This document shows, one piece after another, positions 33,645 through 42,567 of a DNA stretch of 64,000 bases. Origin of the DNA: CAZOVB01 sp046541415 (GTDB taxonomy: Bacteria > Planctomycetota > Phycisphaerae > SM23-33); NCBI GenBank assembly GCA_046541415.1, contig JBKHDI010000012.1, positions 1 to 64,000 of the forward strand, in the 5' to 3' direction. Made by a program: the position numbers and the translations under genes. Within the stretch, counting starts at the first letter, position 1. Every line of letters begins with the position of its first letter. The notes beneath the pieces were generated by a model, which saw only the letters and a program-made list of their open reading frames with translations, did not search any database and was not told the DNA's origin.

Positions 33645-35249
33645 TTGCGTCTGTGGAGAAAGCAATCGTACCATCGCGTGCCGGCCCTTGCGGTCCGGGG
33701 CGACGTGCTGCGCCATGCCCTGCGGACGACGACATTGGCCTGGATGTTCGGGGTTATCTGGCTGGCCACCGCCACGGGCAGCCACCTGAAGGTCTTCGCC
33801 CGGGGCCTGGGTTTTTCGGACCTGGCCTTCGGGATCCTCGGGGCCCTGCCCTTCGCCGGGACGTTCGGGCAGCTGATCGCCTCGGCGATTATCGAGCGGA
33901 CCGGGCTGGTCAAGTACCAGTTCCTGCACTGCGCGACGGTGCACCGGCTGTTGTGGCTGGCTGCGGCGGCCGTGCCGCTGGTCTTCGTCGTCCCCTCGAC
34001 CGCCGCGACGGTGGCGCTGCTGACGGTCATCGGCGCCAGCTGGTTCTTCAACGCCCTGGCCGCCCCGGCCTGGCTGACCTGGATGGGCACGATGATCCCG
34101 CGACGGATCCGCGGGCGATACTTCGCCCAGCGCGAACGCCTGGCCATGCTCACCCAGGCCGCCGCAGTGATCGCCCTGGGCGTGCTGATTGACTGGGTGT
34201 ACGACCCGGCCGGTGCGGCGGTCCAGCCGGCGGCGATGTGGATGGTCAGCATCATCCTGGCCGTCGGGGCTGTGCTAGGCACGGTCGACATCCTCCTGTT
34301 CGGCCGGATTCCCGAAGTGGTGGCCGGCCGCGACGATCCGACCGACGAGCAGGCCCGCAGGCAGGGCTTCTCATTCCGCGGGATGATCCTGGCCCCGCTG
34401 GCCGACCGGTCGTTCCGCCACTACGTGCTCTTCGCGGCGATGGTGACGTTCTCGGCGACGGCCTCGAACTGGTACCTGTGGCTTAACGCGATGGACAACC
34501 TGGGCTTCGGGGCCCTGGCGACCAACTGCCTGTTCCTGGTCATCGGCCCGCTGACGGGGATCTGGGCGGCAGGGCCTTTGGGCAAGGCGATCGACCGCTG
34601 GGGGCGCAGGCCCATCCTGATGCTCTGCACGATCGGGGCCAGCCTCTCGCTGCTGCCCTTCTTCTTCGCCGCGGCCGACCAGACGCTCTGGCCGGGCCTG
34701 GCGGATTGGCTCGGCTGGCTGCTGGCGACAGTCGGCGGTTGGTTCGGCCGGCCCGGCTGGGCGGTTATCGACACGACCACCCCGGCCGGTGCGTACGCGA
34801 TCTGCATGATCGGCTGCATGATCGGCGGGGCAAGCTGGTCGGGGATCAGCCTGGCCCAGATGGGCATCGTGCTGGGCTTCGCCGACGGCTCGGGTCGGAG
34901 CAAATACGTAGCCGCCTCTTCGCTGGTCATCTCGACCGGCGGCGTACTGGGCGGGGTTGCCGGCGGACTGGTCACCCAGCAACTGGCATGGCTGCGGGTC
35001 GACCCGTGGCAGGTCGGGCCCTTCGCCTGGAACCAGTGGCACGTTGCCCTGGCCATCGGCGTGCTGACGCGATCCGCCGCCGTGGCCTGGCTGATCGGGA
35101 TGACCGACGCCGGCTCGACGCCGGTGCGAACCCTGGCCCGGGCACTGGGGTCCAACGCGTTCAACGCCGCCGCGACCAGGCTGTTCTATCCGCTGCGGGT
35201 CTTCGGCTGGCAGAGGGCCCGCCGCGGCGACGACAGCCGAAACAATTAG
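33645..35249 (+). CDS. MFS-type transporter
   Basis: The 534-residue protein has about 12 hydrophobic helices and the MFS loop motif (KAIDRWGRRPILML after helix 8, and RIRGRYFAQRERLAML). A long extra stretch near 345-400 adds an amphipathic segment. Substrate unknown; its layout resembles planctomycete MFS proteins of unassigned transport type. The start is TTG at 33645, chosen because AAGGAG lies eight bases upstream and no ATG fits as well. TATAGA at 33613-33618 could be its -10 box. Its last codon overlaps the end of the convergent prenyl-synthase-like gene. Confidence 0.8.
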   Translation: MRLWRKQSYHRVPALAVRGDVLRHALRTTTLAWMFGVIWLATATGSHLKVFARGLGFSDLAFGILGALPFAGTFGQLIASAIIERTGLVKYQFLHCATVHRLLWLAAAAVPLVFVVPSTAATVALLTVIGASWFFNALAAPAWLTWMGTMIPRRIRGRYFAQRERLAMLTQAAAVIALGVLIDWVYDPAGAAVQPAAMWMVSIILAVGAVLGTVDILLFGRIPEVVAGRDDPTDEQARRQGFSFRGMILAPLADRSFRHYVLFAAMVTFSATASNWYLWLNAMDNLGFGALATNCLFLVIGPLTGIWAAGPLGKAIDRWGRRPILMLCTIGASLSLLPFFFAAADQTLWPGLADWLGWLLATVGGWFGRPGWAVIDTTTPAGAYAICMIGCMIGGASWSGISLAQMGIVLGFADGSGRSKYVAASSLVISTGGVLGGVAGGLVTQQLAWLRVDPWQVGPFAWNQWHVALAIGVLTRSAAVAWLIGMTDAGSTPVRTLARALGSNAFNAAATRLFYPLRVFGWQRARRGDDSRNN

Positions 35250-36247
35250 GGCTTGACCTGGCCCAGGACCACCTCGGCCGGGACGTGGATCAGGTCGCAG
35301 AGCAGGCGGATCATCTTCTCGATCGGCACGATGGCCAGATCTTTGCTGAACGCATCCAGATTCTCGTAGCAGGTGCCGAAGTGCTCGGTCGCCACACGCG
35401 AGGCCTGGGCCGACAAGCCCTCGAAGCGCTCCCACGCCTGCCACGTGCTTTCCGGGGCCGATCGCATGCCGTCCAGCACGACCCCGGCTGCATCTGGCTG
35501 GGCATCGAACATCAGCGAGACCAGGAAGTTGTGCCTTCTGGCATTGACGTCCTCGGGCATGTCGCGCAGGTCATCGAGGATCTGACAGCCCTGGCCGAAG
35601 TGGGTCAGGGCGGCCCGGGCATAGGCCAGGGCGGACGGGTCGATCTCCTCCAACGCCGTCGGCAGCGACAGCGGGGCCAGGAACAGTTCGATCGTCTTGC
35701 GGGCGTGGACCTCCTCGGCGACCGCCTCAGCCGGAAGGATCACCGAGGGCTTGGGCTTGCGGTGTCCGGTGGCCAGGGCCGTCGGCGCCAGCGCCCGAAT
35801 CGTGATCTTGCTGACCTCCGAGAGGATGTCCAGGTCGGCGTACTCGCGGGCGACGAACTCCTGGACGACCCGGTCAGCCAGAAGCAGCGTCATCGCCGAG
35901 CGGATCCGGTTGCCCGACGAGACGCCGGCAAAGCGGAAGATCTCCTTGTACTCATTGTCCAGGATGTTGTCGACGCTGGTCAGCCAGGCCCGAAGACCCT
36001 GGTTGACGATGCCGTAGAGGGGCATGTACCCGCCGAAACCGACAAGTCGCTCCGTCACGGCCAGGAAGAACGTCGAGAAGAAATTCCGCTCCAGCGATAG
36101 CGTCGCCTCGTCGGGCTCTTCCACCGGACAGGCCTGCCCGCAGATCTCCGCGGCCAACTCGTGAAACACCTTGATCGTCCGCACCTGCAACTGGTAGGCG
36201 CCGGCGAAAACCGGTTCGGTCATCAGGATCTTGAGCGTCTCGTGCAT
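35246..36247 (-). CDS. Divergent class I isoprenoid-synthase-like protein
   Basis: The 333-residue all-alpha protein has two acidic motifs at the right spacing for trans-prenyltransferases or terpene synthases: TSVDNILDNE (Asp93, Asp97) and GQGCQILDDLRDMPEDVNARRHN (Asp225, 226, 229). The second keeps DDxxD and the following Arg-His-Asn. The first lacks the tandem Asp of a normal DDxxD. No GGKRxRP segment is present. It could be a prenyl synthase, a terpene cyclase or a head-to-head enzyme. AGGAGG lies 12 bases before the ATG, further than ideal. Confidence 0.6.
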   Translation of the reverse strand: MHETLKILMTEPVFAGAYQLQVRTIKVFHELAAEICGQACPVEEPDEATLSLERNFFSTFFLAVTERLVGFGGYMPLYGIVNQGLRAWLTSVDNILDNEYKEIFRFAGVSSGNRIRSAMTLLLADRVVQEFVAREYADLDILSEVSKITIRALAPTALATGHRKPKPSVILPAEAVAEEVHARKTIELFLAPLSLPTALEEIDPSALAYARAALTHFGQGCQILDDLRDMPEDVNARRHNFLVSLMFDAQPDAAGVVLDGMRSAPESTWQAWERFEGLSAQASRVATEHFGTCYENLDAFSKDLAIVPIEKMIRLLCDLIHVPAEVVLGQVKP

Positions 36248-36298
36248 GTCAGTATTTGTACCTCCTCGGGCCCGGAATTGCCAGCCGCCAGCGGCCTT

Positions 36299-38188
36299 TC
36301 AGTCCATGGGCCTGGCGTGCGGGTAGTGCGACAGCGTGCCGCTGTGCCCCGGCTGGTAGGCCGCAGGGATGGCCGAGCCGAACGGGCGATCCCAGGCCAC
36401 GCCGTCGACCGTGACGTTCAGGCCGTCAGTCTGTTCGATGCGGGCCGGTGCGCCGCGGCCGATGGCCAGAACCGCCAGAACCCCAAGCGGCCAAGCGTGA
36501 TCGTAGGCGACCTGCACCACGGGCCTGCCCGGATAGTACACCGTATTGCCTCCCTGGAACGTCCTCTGCGAATCGGGCGTCTTTGTCTGGTCTATCCTCC
36601 GCGGCTGCGTGCCGAACAGCCGCAGCTGGCCGTTGGTCCCGCCGTCAGCTGTCAGCGAAACGCCCCGCCCGTCGCAATGGACTTCCGCCTCGATCCGCTG
36701 GTCGCAGGTCAGGTTCCATAGCCAGTTGCGCCCGAGATGATCCTCGGTGACGTCCAGAATCGCCACGAGCACTTCAGCCCCGCTGGCGTGACCGTACTCG
36801 ACGGCCACCCACCGCTCGCAGTAGGCGTTGTTGACCCGTCGCAGATCGCAGCCGAAGACCGCCCCGGTCGCATTCCGATGGTTGCAGAGGATCGCGCCCT
36901 TGCCCAGCGGCTCGGACGCCCGGGAACCGTCAGCCGGGAAAAACACCGACTGCCACGCCGCGTCCGGCCGCGCCTGGCCCCCGCCGGTAATCCAGTGCAT
37001 CCCATGCGACAGCAGCCGCAACGAACCGGCGTCGTCGTGCTTGTGGCCGCCGACGAATGTCTGTTTGGCGTAGAGGCCCAGCACGCTGTCATCGGCGTCG
37101 CGATAGCGGTTGCGGACGATCATCATTCCCTGCCGGTAGTCGCAGATGTGCTTGGGCAGCACGCGATCCGCCTCGACGGGTTCGGTATCGTACGGGTAGC
37201 AGACCAGCGAGAAGAACAACCCGCCCCAACCGGGCCCGAACCGCCCGTCGCCGTCGACGCCGTTAAGGCGGTCGAACATCCACCGCAGGGCCCCGGTCTG
37301 CTCGCCGCGGGCCCCGGCGACCATGCAGGCAGCGACGTTGGATTGCACCCAGCCGGTCCCGTCGTCGTTCCAACTCAGGCGCATGCCCGTCCGGTGCAAA
37401 TCCGTGCCGTCCTCGTCGACCATCGGCGCGAAACTCGTCATGCCGTACATCGACGCGCCCTGGTTGCGGATGTTGGGGAACTCCTCCAGCAGATCGGCCC
37501 AGCCGGTCGACCTGGCGGCCAGGATCGCCGCCCACCAGAACGAGGCCGGGTACAGCCCGTAGCCGATGCCCTCGTGGTAGAAGCCCTTGTCTCCCAAGTG
37601 GCCCAGAAAGGCCCGAACGCGGTCAAGGGCCCATTCGATGCCTTCTGCCAGATCCACCGGTTCTGCCCCCGGCGCAGCGACCTGGCCATGGGCAGCCAGG
37701 GCGGCTACGAGCGAACCGGCGTGCGAGACGCCCCAATGGTTGTTGGTCACCACGTGCGGGTCGCCTCCGTGGCCGATGGTGTAGAAGCTCTGGTGCAGTT
37801 CGATCAGGCGGCGGTTGACGGCTGCGGCCTGGGCGGCCGACCAGACTTCGCTGCAGCACTGCTGGCAGATCGCGCCGATCAGGCAGCGCGTGCCGCGGCC
37901 GAGGTTGGCGGTCTGGGGCGAGGCCCAGTGCATCAGCAGGTCGTAGGCTTTTTCGGCGATCTGTTGGTCACCGGTCAGCAGGACGTGGACGGACCAGGCG
38001 GTCAGCAGCCCGCCGTCTTCCAGGGCCTTGGCGTCCAGGCGGTTGTCCGGCTGGAGTTGGCCCGCCTCCAGCTGCGCCATCCGCGCAGCGGTCTGGGCGA
38101 TGGCCTTGGCGGTGGGCTGGCCCTGCTGAACGTATTTCCGGATCTGCTCGATCTGCCCGGCGGTGAACCAGAGCTTCTTTTCGGACAT
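36299..38188 (-). CDS. Heparinase II/III-like protein
   Basis: The 629-residue protein has an alpha-toroid N-terminal half (DLLMHWASPQTANLGRGTRC, NNHWGVSHAGSLVAALA) and a beta-sandwich C-terminal half. The junction carries FVGGHKHDDAGSLRLLSHGM with HKHDD, the signature of the heparinase II/III family. Such lyases cleave glycosaminoglycans, alginates or similar uronates. No signal peptide is visible, so it may act inside the cell or use a non-classical route. The substrate is unknown. GGAGAG lies five bases before ATG 38188. Confidence 0.75.
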   Translation of the reverse strand: MSEKKLWFTAGQIEQIRKYVQQGQPTAKAIAQTAARMAQLEAGQLQPDNRLDAKALEDGGLLTAWSVHVLLTGDQQIAEKAYDLLMHWASPQTANLGRGTRCLIGAICQQCCSEVWSAAQAAAVNRRLIELHQSFYTIGHGGDPHVVTNNHWGVSHAGSLVAALAAHGQVAAPGAEPVDLAEGIEWALDRVRAFLGHLGDKGFYHEGIGYGLYPASFWWAAILAARSTGWADLLEEFPNIRNQGASMYGMTSFAPMVDEDGTDLHRTGMRLSWNDDGTGWVQSNVAACMVAGARGEQTGALRWMFDRLNGVDGDGRFGPGWGGLFFSLVCYPYDTEPVEADRVLPKHICDYRQGMMIVRNRYRDADDSVLGLYAKQTFVGGHKHDDAGSLRLLSHGMHWITGGGQARPDAAWQSVFFPADGSRASEPLGKGAILCNHRNATGAVFGCDLRRVNNAYCERWVAVEYGHASGAEVLVAILDVTEDHLGRNWLWNLTCDQRIEAEVHCDGRGVSLTADGGTNGQLRLFGTQPRRIDQTKTPDSQRTFQGGNTVYYPGRPVVQVAYDHAWPLGVLAVLAIGRGAPARIEQTDGLNVTVDGVAWDRPFGSAIPAAYQPGHSGTLSHYPHARPMD

Positions 38189-38320
38189 TACTCTCTCCTC
38201 TGCATGCCCCGCAGAAACGGTATTTGTATCGATTGGCAGGCCCGACTGCAAGCTTCGGCGCTTTGCATGGGCCTGCCTGGCAGATACGATGTAGGGCCCC
38301 GCTGCGGAGTACCATGTAAC

Positions 38321-39733
38321 ATGCAGGTTATCGTCATACTCGGAATCGCCCTGACGCTGGGGCTGATGCAGGCGGCCGGTTCGATCCCGGCCGGGCCCTG
38401 GCTGATCCCCTTGCTGGGGCTGTACCTGGCCGGTACCGCCCTGCTGCGCGCGTGGGATACGTCGCTGGGCCTGAACATGCTCCGGGCGAAGGACCAGCCG
38501 TCCAAGGCGCGGTTTGGCCTGGCTGCGGTGGTCTCCGGAATCGCCAAAGCCTGGCTGGTGCTCGGTTCGGCCGCGACTGTGGGCCTGGGCCTGGGCGACG
38601 TGCTGGACCGCGCAGGCGGGCCGATGACCTGGCCCCTGGTCGACAAACTTCTGGCCCTGAGCCCCCTGATCGCGGCCCTGCTGATCTACTGGCTGTTGGA
38701 ATACCCGCTGCACCGGGCCGTCCGCCTGAAGCTCTCGCAGCGGGAAACCCGGGCCGGGCGAAACCCCGGCAGGATCTGGTCGTTGGGGCAGTATCTGGTG
38801 TTCAACATCCGCCACCAGTTGCTGTTCATCCTCGTGCCGGTCAGCCTGATCCTCCTGACCACCGACCTGCTCGAAGCCCACCTGCTGCCGGCGCTGGGAT
38901 TCACCGGCCACGCCGCCTCGCTGACCGTCGCCGCCACGCTGGCTGCAGCCCTCCTGGTTTTCCTGCTGATCCCCGTGCTTCTGGTCCGGATCTGGAAGAC
39001 CGCCCCCTTGCCGCCAGGCCCGACTCGCCAGCAGCTGGAGGACATGTGCAGCCAGATGCAGTTGAGGTATCGCCGGCTGCTGGTCTGGAAATCCGAGGGC
39101 GTGCTCGCCAACGCCGGGGTGATGGGCCTGATCGCCCCCGTGCGGTACATCCTCATGTCCGACGGGCTGCTGGAGAACATGGCCCCCGAGCAGATCCGCG
39201 CGATCTTCGCCCACGAGGCTGGCCACGTCAAACACCACCACATCCTCCACGCAATGGTCTTCGCCATCTCCACCGTCATGCTCGCCGACGTGCTGAGCGT
39301 GCACCTGATGGACCGGTGGAACTGGCCGGTCTGGCTGGCCGCGGCGGCGGCAATGGTCACCCTGCTTGTCGTCTGGGCGGTGGGCTTCGGCTGGCTCAGC
39401 CGCCGCTTCGAGCGCCAGGCCGACGTGATCGCCGCCTGGTCCGGCGGGCCCGGGCTCGACCAGCGCCCAGACCCGGACCGCATTACCGCCGAGGGCTCAG
39501 CCGCCTTCGCCAGCGCCCTGGAAGAGGTGGCGCGGCTGAACTACATCCAGCGGGATCGATTCAACTGGCGTCACGGACCGATCGGCTGGCGGGTCGCCCA
39601 CGTGCTGCACCTGGGCGCCACCGGCGGGACGAGGACGGGCATCGACCGCCTGGTCCGCTGGATCCAGCTGGGCCTCTGGCTGCTGCTGGGCCTGGCGGTG
39701 GGTTTGACTGCTATCACCTACGCCGGCCTGTAA
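38321..39733 (+). CDS. M48-family membrane metallopeptidase
   Basis: The 470-residue protein has six to eight membrane helices and the zinc motif HEAGH (His298, Glu299, His302) in IFAHEAGHVKHHH. The third ligand is likely the Glu in RRFERQADV. The layout is like CAAX prenyl protease 1 (Ste24) and related M48A enzymes. It would cut within or near the membrane. ATG at 38321 has GGAG about eleven bases upstream. The SDR gene follows after 12 bases, so cotranscription is likely. Confidence 0.82.
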   Translation: MQVIVILGIALTLGLMQAAGSIPAGPWLIPLLGLYLAGTALLRAWDTSLGLNMLRAKDQPSKARFGLAAVVSGIAKAWLVLGSAATVGLGLGDVLDRAGGPMTWPLVDKLLALSPLIAALLIYWLLEYPLHRAVRLKLSQRETRAGRNPGRIWSLGQYLVFNIRHQLLFILVPVSLILLTTDLLEAHLLPALGFTGHAASLTVAATLAAALLVFLLIPVLLVRIWKTAPLPPGPTRQQLEDMCSQMQLRYRRLLVWKSEGVLANAGVMGLIAPVRYILMSDGLLENMAPEQIRAIFAHEAGHVKHHHILHAMVFAISTVMLADVLSVHLMDRWNWPVWLAAAAAMVTLLVVWAVGFGWLSRRFERQADVIAAWSGGPGLDQRPDPDRITAEGSAAFASALEEVARLNYIQRDRFNWRHGPIGWRVAHVLHLGATGGTRTGIDRLVRWIQLGLWLLLGLAVGLTAITYAGL

Positions 39734-39745
39734 GAAAGGACCGAC

Positions 39746-40582
39746 ATGGGCCAACCACGCATCGTCATCGTCACAGGCGCCTCGGCCGGGATCGGGCTGG
39801 CCACGGCCCTGGCCTTCGGGCGCAGGGGCGATACTGTTATCCTCGCCGCCCGGCGCGAGGAAAAACTCCAGGCCGTGGCCGAGAATCTCCGCGCCGCCGG
39901 CGGGACCGCCGAGGTCGCCGTGACCGACGTGTCCGAGCAGCAGCAGGTCGAGGACCTCGTCACCCGTGCCGTCCAACGTCACGGGCGACTGGACGTGATG
40001 GTCAACAACGCCGGGTTCGGCTCGTTCGGCCTGGTGCACGAGACGTCGACCAAGACGATGCGCGAGATCTTCGAGGTCAACTATTTCGGCCTGTTCTGGG
40101 GGGCCGCGGCGGCTGCAAAGGTCATGATCCCCCAGCAGAGCGGCCACATCTTCAACGTCTCCTCGGTGATCGGCCACCGGGGCACACCCTACCACGGGGC
40201 CTACTGCGCCACGAAGTTCGCCATCGTGGGCCTGAGCGATTCGATGCGCGTCGAGCTGAAGCCACACAAAGTTCGCCTCACCACGGTCTGCCCGACGCTG
40301 ACGGCCACGGAGTTCTTCGACCATTCCAGCGATGGACAGGCCGCCAGGAGCAGCTTCACGCATTTCAAGTCGATGATGACGCCGGACCGGGTCGCCCGGC
40401 GGATTGTTGCTGCGGTCGGCAAGGACAAGCCCGAGCTGCTTTTCTCGGCCGGGGGGAAGCTGCTGGTCTGGCTGGCGGCGATCTCTCCGAAGCTGGTCGA
40501 CTGGATGATGGGCCTCTACCGGCGCGACCTCCAGCGGTCGATCTCGGGTAGCGACCAGCCGGACGGCGCTGCCAAGCATTGA
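39746..40582 (+). CDS. Short-chain dehydrogenase/reductase
   Basis: The 278-residue SDR has the NAD(P) loop VTGASAGIGLATALAF, NNAG (NAGFGSFG), the Ser of NVSSVIGH and YHGAYCATK, that is, the complete Ser-Tyr-Lys catalytic set. The Arg-Arg after the first strand (ARREEK) suggests NADP. The C-terminal extension has a hydrophobic stretch (LLVWLAAISPKLVDWMMG) that may contact the membrane, as in some lipid-acting SDRs. The substrate is not assignable. The ribosome site AAAGGA precedes ATG 39746. Its upstream neighbour is the M48 peptidase. Confidence 0.88.
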   Translation: MGQPRIVIVTGASAGIGLATALAFGRRGDTVILAARREEKLQAVAENLRAAGGTAEVAVTDVSEQQQVEDLVTRAVQRHGRLDVMVNNAGFGSFGLVHETSTKTMREIFEVNYFGLFWGAAAAAKVMIPQQSGHIFNVSSVIGHRGTPYHGAYCATKFAIVGLSDSMRVELKPHKVRLTTVCPTLTATEFFDHSSDGQAARSSFTHFKSMMTPDRVARRIVAAVGKDKPELLFSAGGKLLVWLAAISPKLVDWMMGLYRRDLQRSISGSDQPDGAAKH

Positions 40583-40677
40583 AAACAAAGACTATTGCGA
40601 GTATTGTTTTCCGCGTCTTGGCGTCCGATTAATAGACTGATTGTACACAGCAGCTTGACTCGAGAACGGGAGAACCG

Positions 40678-42567
40678 GTGAAACTGCAACGGGCCTTGGG
40701 ATTCTGGGATGTCTTCTGTATCGCCGCCGGCGCGATGATCAGTTCCGGTCTGTTCATCCTGCCCGGGCTGGCGTTCGGGTTCGCAGGCCCGGCCGTCATT
40801 CTCGCTTACGCCTTGGCCTCGCTGCTGGTGATCCCCTCGATGTTCGCCCAGGCCGAGCTGGCCACCGCCATGCCCAAGTCCGGTGGCAGCTACTTCTTCA
40901 TCATCCGGTCGATGGGGGCGCTGCCGGGCCTGCTGGCCGGGCTGGCCAACTGGTTCAGCATCGCTCTGAAATCCGCCTTCGCGCTGATCGGCATCGGGGC
41001 GTTCGTCCAGCTGCTGATTCCGGGTACCGGCGAGTGGACGATCAAGCTGGTCGCCCTGGGAGGTTGCATGTTCTTCAGCCTGCTGAACATGTTCTCGGTC
41101 AAGGCCGCCGGGCGATCGCAGGTCTACATGGTCGCTGCCCTGCTGGCCGTGCTGGTCGCCTTCGTGCTCATCGGCTCGTACCACGCCGAGCACGCCCACT
41201 ACAAGGGCTTCCTGGACAAGGGGCCGGGGAGCATACTCTACGTCGCCGGGCTGGTTTTCGTTTCCTACGGGGGTCTGACCAAGGTCGCCTCGATCGCCGA
41301 AGAGGTCCGCAACCCGGGCAGGAACGTCCCGGCGGGGATGTTCTCGGCGTTTATCGTCGTCTCCCTGCTCTACGTTGCGGCCGTCTTCGTCGTCGTCGGG
41401 CTGCTCAACCCGTTGCAACTGTACGATGGCAGGACCGATCCGCCGACGGTGAACCTGACCCCCCTGAGCAGCGCCGCCGGTCAGTTGCCCGCACCGATCG
41501 GGCAGATCGGCCTGATCGTCCTGGCCATCGGAGGGACACTGGCGTTCTTCACCACCGCAAACGGCGGGATTCTCTCCGCCTCGCGGATCCCCCTGGCGAT
41601 GAGTCGCGACAGCCTCCTGCCCAAGCGCGTCGCTGCCGTCAGCGCCCGGTTCCACACGCCGATTCTGGGCATCCTGATAACCAGCGGGTTCATGGCGATG
41701 GTCATCGTCGGCCTGTCGGTCCGCGAGCTGGCCAAGGCCGCCTCGGCGATGATGCTCTTGCTCTTTGTACTGGTCAACTTCTCCGTGTTGATCCTCCGCA
41801 AGAGCAAGCTGCAGAACTACCGCCCGTTGTTTAGAAGCCCCCTGTTCCCCTGGTTGCAGATCGTCGCGATCCCCATCTACATCATCCTGATCGTCTCGAT
41901 GGGCCCCGTGCCGCTTCTGCTGACCGCCTCGTTCGCCCTGCTGGGCGTGCTGTGGTATTTCATCTACGTCCGCCACCGCATCCAAAGCGAGTCGGCCTTG
42001 GTCTACATGGTCCGCTCGGCGCTGTCCAAGGCGATGTACCGCAGCGAGTTGGAGAACGAGTTGCGCGAGATCGCCCTGGAACGCGACGAAGTGACCCACG
42101 ACCGCTTCGACAACCTCGTCAAGAAGGGCGAGGTGCTCGACATCGAAGGCTCGATCACCTCGGATGAACTCTTCCGGCGCATCTCGGCCGGTCTGGCCCA
42201 ACGGCTGGAGCTCTCGGCCGAAGAGCTCTACCAGAAGTTCATCGAGCGCGAGAAGCAGTCATCGACGGTCATTCAGCCGGGCCTGGCAATCCCGCATATC
42301 GTCCTGGAAAGCGAGAACCACTTTGAGATCGTTCTGGTCCGCTGTCGTGGCGGGGTGATCTTCCCCGACAAGGACGTGCCGGTCTACACCATCTTCGCCC
42401 TGATCGGCACGCCGGACGAACGCAACTACCACCTGCAGGCGCTGATGGCCATCGCACACATCGTCCAGGAGCACGGGTTCGTCAAACGCTGGCGTGAGGC
42501 CCGCAGCGTCGATGACCTCCGCGACGTGTTGCTGCTTTCCAAGCGAGAAAGACGACACCACGGCTAA
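40678..42567 (+). CDS. APC-family permease fused to PTS EIIA domain
   Basis: The 629-residue protein has an N-terminal amino acid/polyamine-type permease of about 12 helices (GFWDVFCIAAGAMISSGLFI; FVSYGGLTKVASIAEEVRNP). After a linker helix (residues about 430-480) comes a PTS fructose/mannitol IIA-like domain with QPGLAIPHIVLES, where His540 sits at the phosphorylation position. The fusion suggests transport controlled by PTS phosphorylation, or by nitrogen-PTS. It starts with GTG after GGGAGA. Its last four bases overlap the end of the convergent gene. Confidence 0.85.
   Translation: MKLQRALGFWDVFCIAAGAMISSGLFILPGLAFGFAGPAVILAYALASLLVIPSMFAQAELATAMPKSGGSYFFIIRSMGALPGLLAGLANWFSIALKSAFALIGIGAFVQLLIPGTGEWTIKLVALGGCMFFSLLNMFSVKAAGRSQVYMVAALLAVLVAFVLIGSYHAEHAHYKGFLDKGPGSILYVAGLVFVSYGGLTKVASIAEEVRNPGRNVPAGMFSAFIVVSLLYVAAVFVVVGLLNPLQLYDGRTDPPTVNLTPLSSAAGQLPAPIGQIGLIVLAIGGTLAFFTTANGGILSASRIPLAMSRDSLLPKRVAAVSARFHTPILGILITSGFMAMVIVGLSVRELAKAASAMMLLLFVLVNFSVLILRKSKLQNYRPLFRSPLFPWLQIVAIPIYIILIVSMGPVPLLLTASFALLGVLWYFIYVRHRIQSESALVYMVRSALSKAMYRSELENELREIALERDEVTHDRFDNLVKKGEVLDIEGSITSDELFRRISAGLAQRLELSAEELYQKFIEREKQSSTVIQPGLAIPHIVLESENHFEIVLVRCRGGVIFPDKDVPVYTIFALIGTPDERNYHLQALMAIAHIVQEHGFVKRWREARSVDDLRDVLLLSKRERRHHG

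Noticed and set aside
36299..39304. Extension of the heparinase-like gene to 1001 codons
   Set aside because: The extra 370 codons run antisense to the M48 peptidase gene; GGAGAG before ATG 38188 fixes the shorter start.
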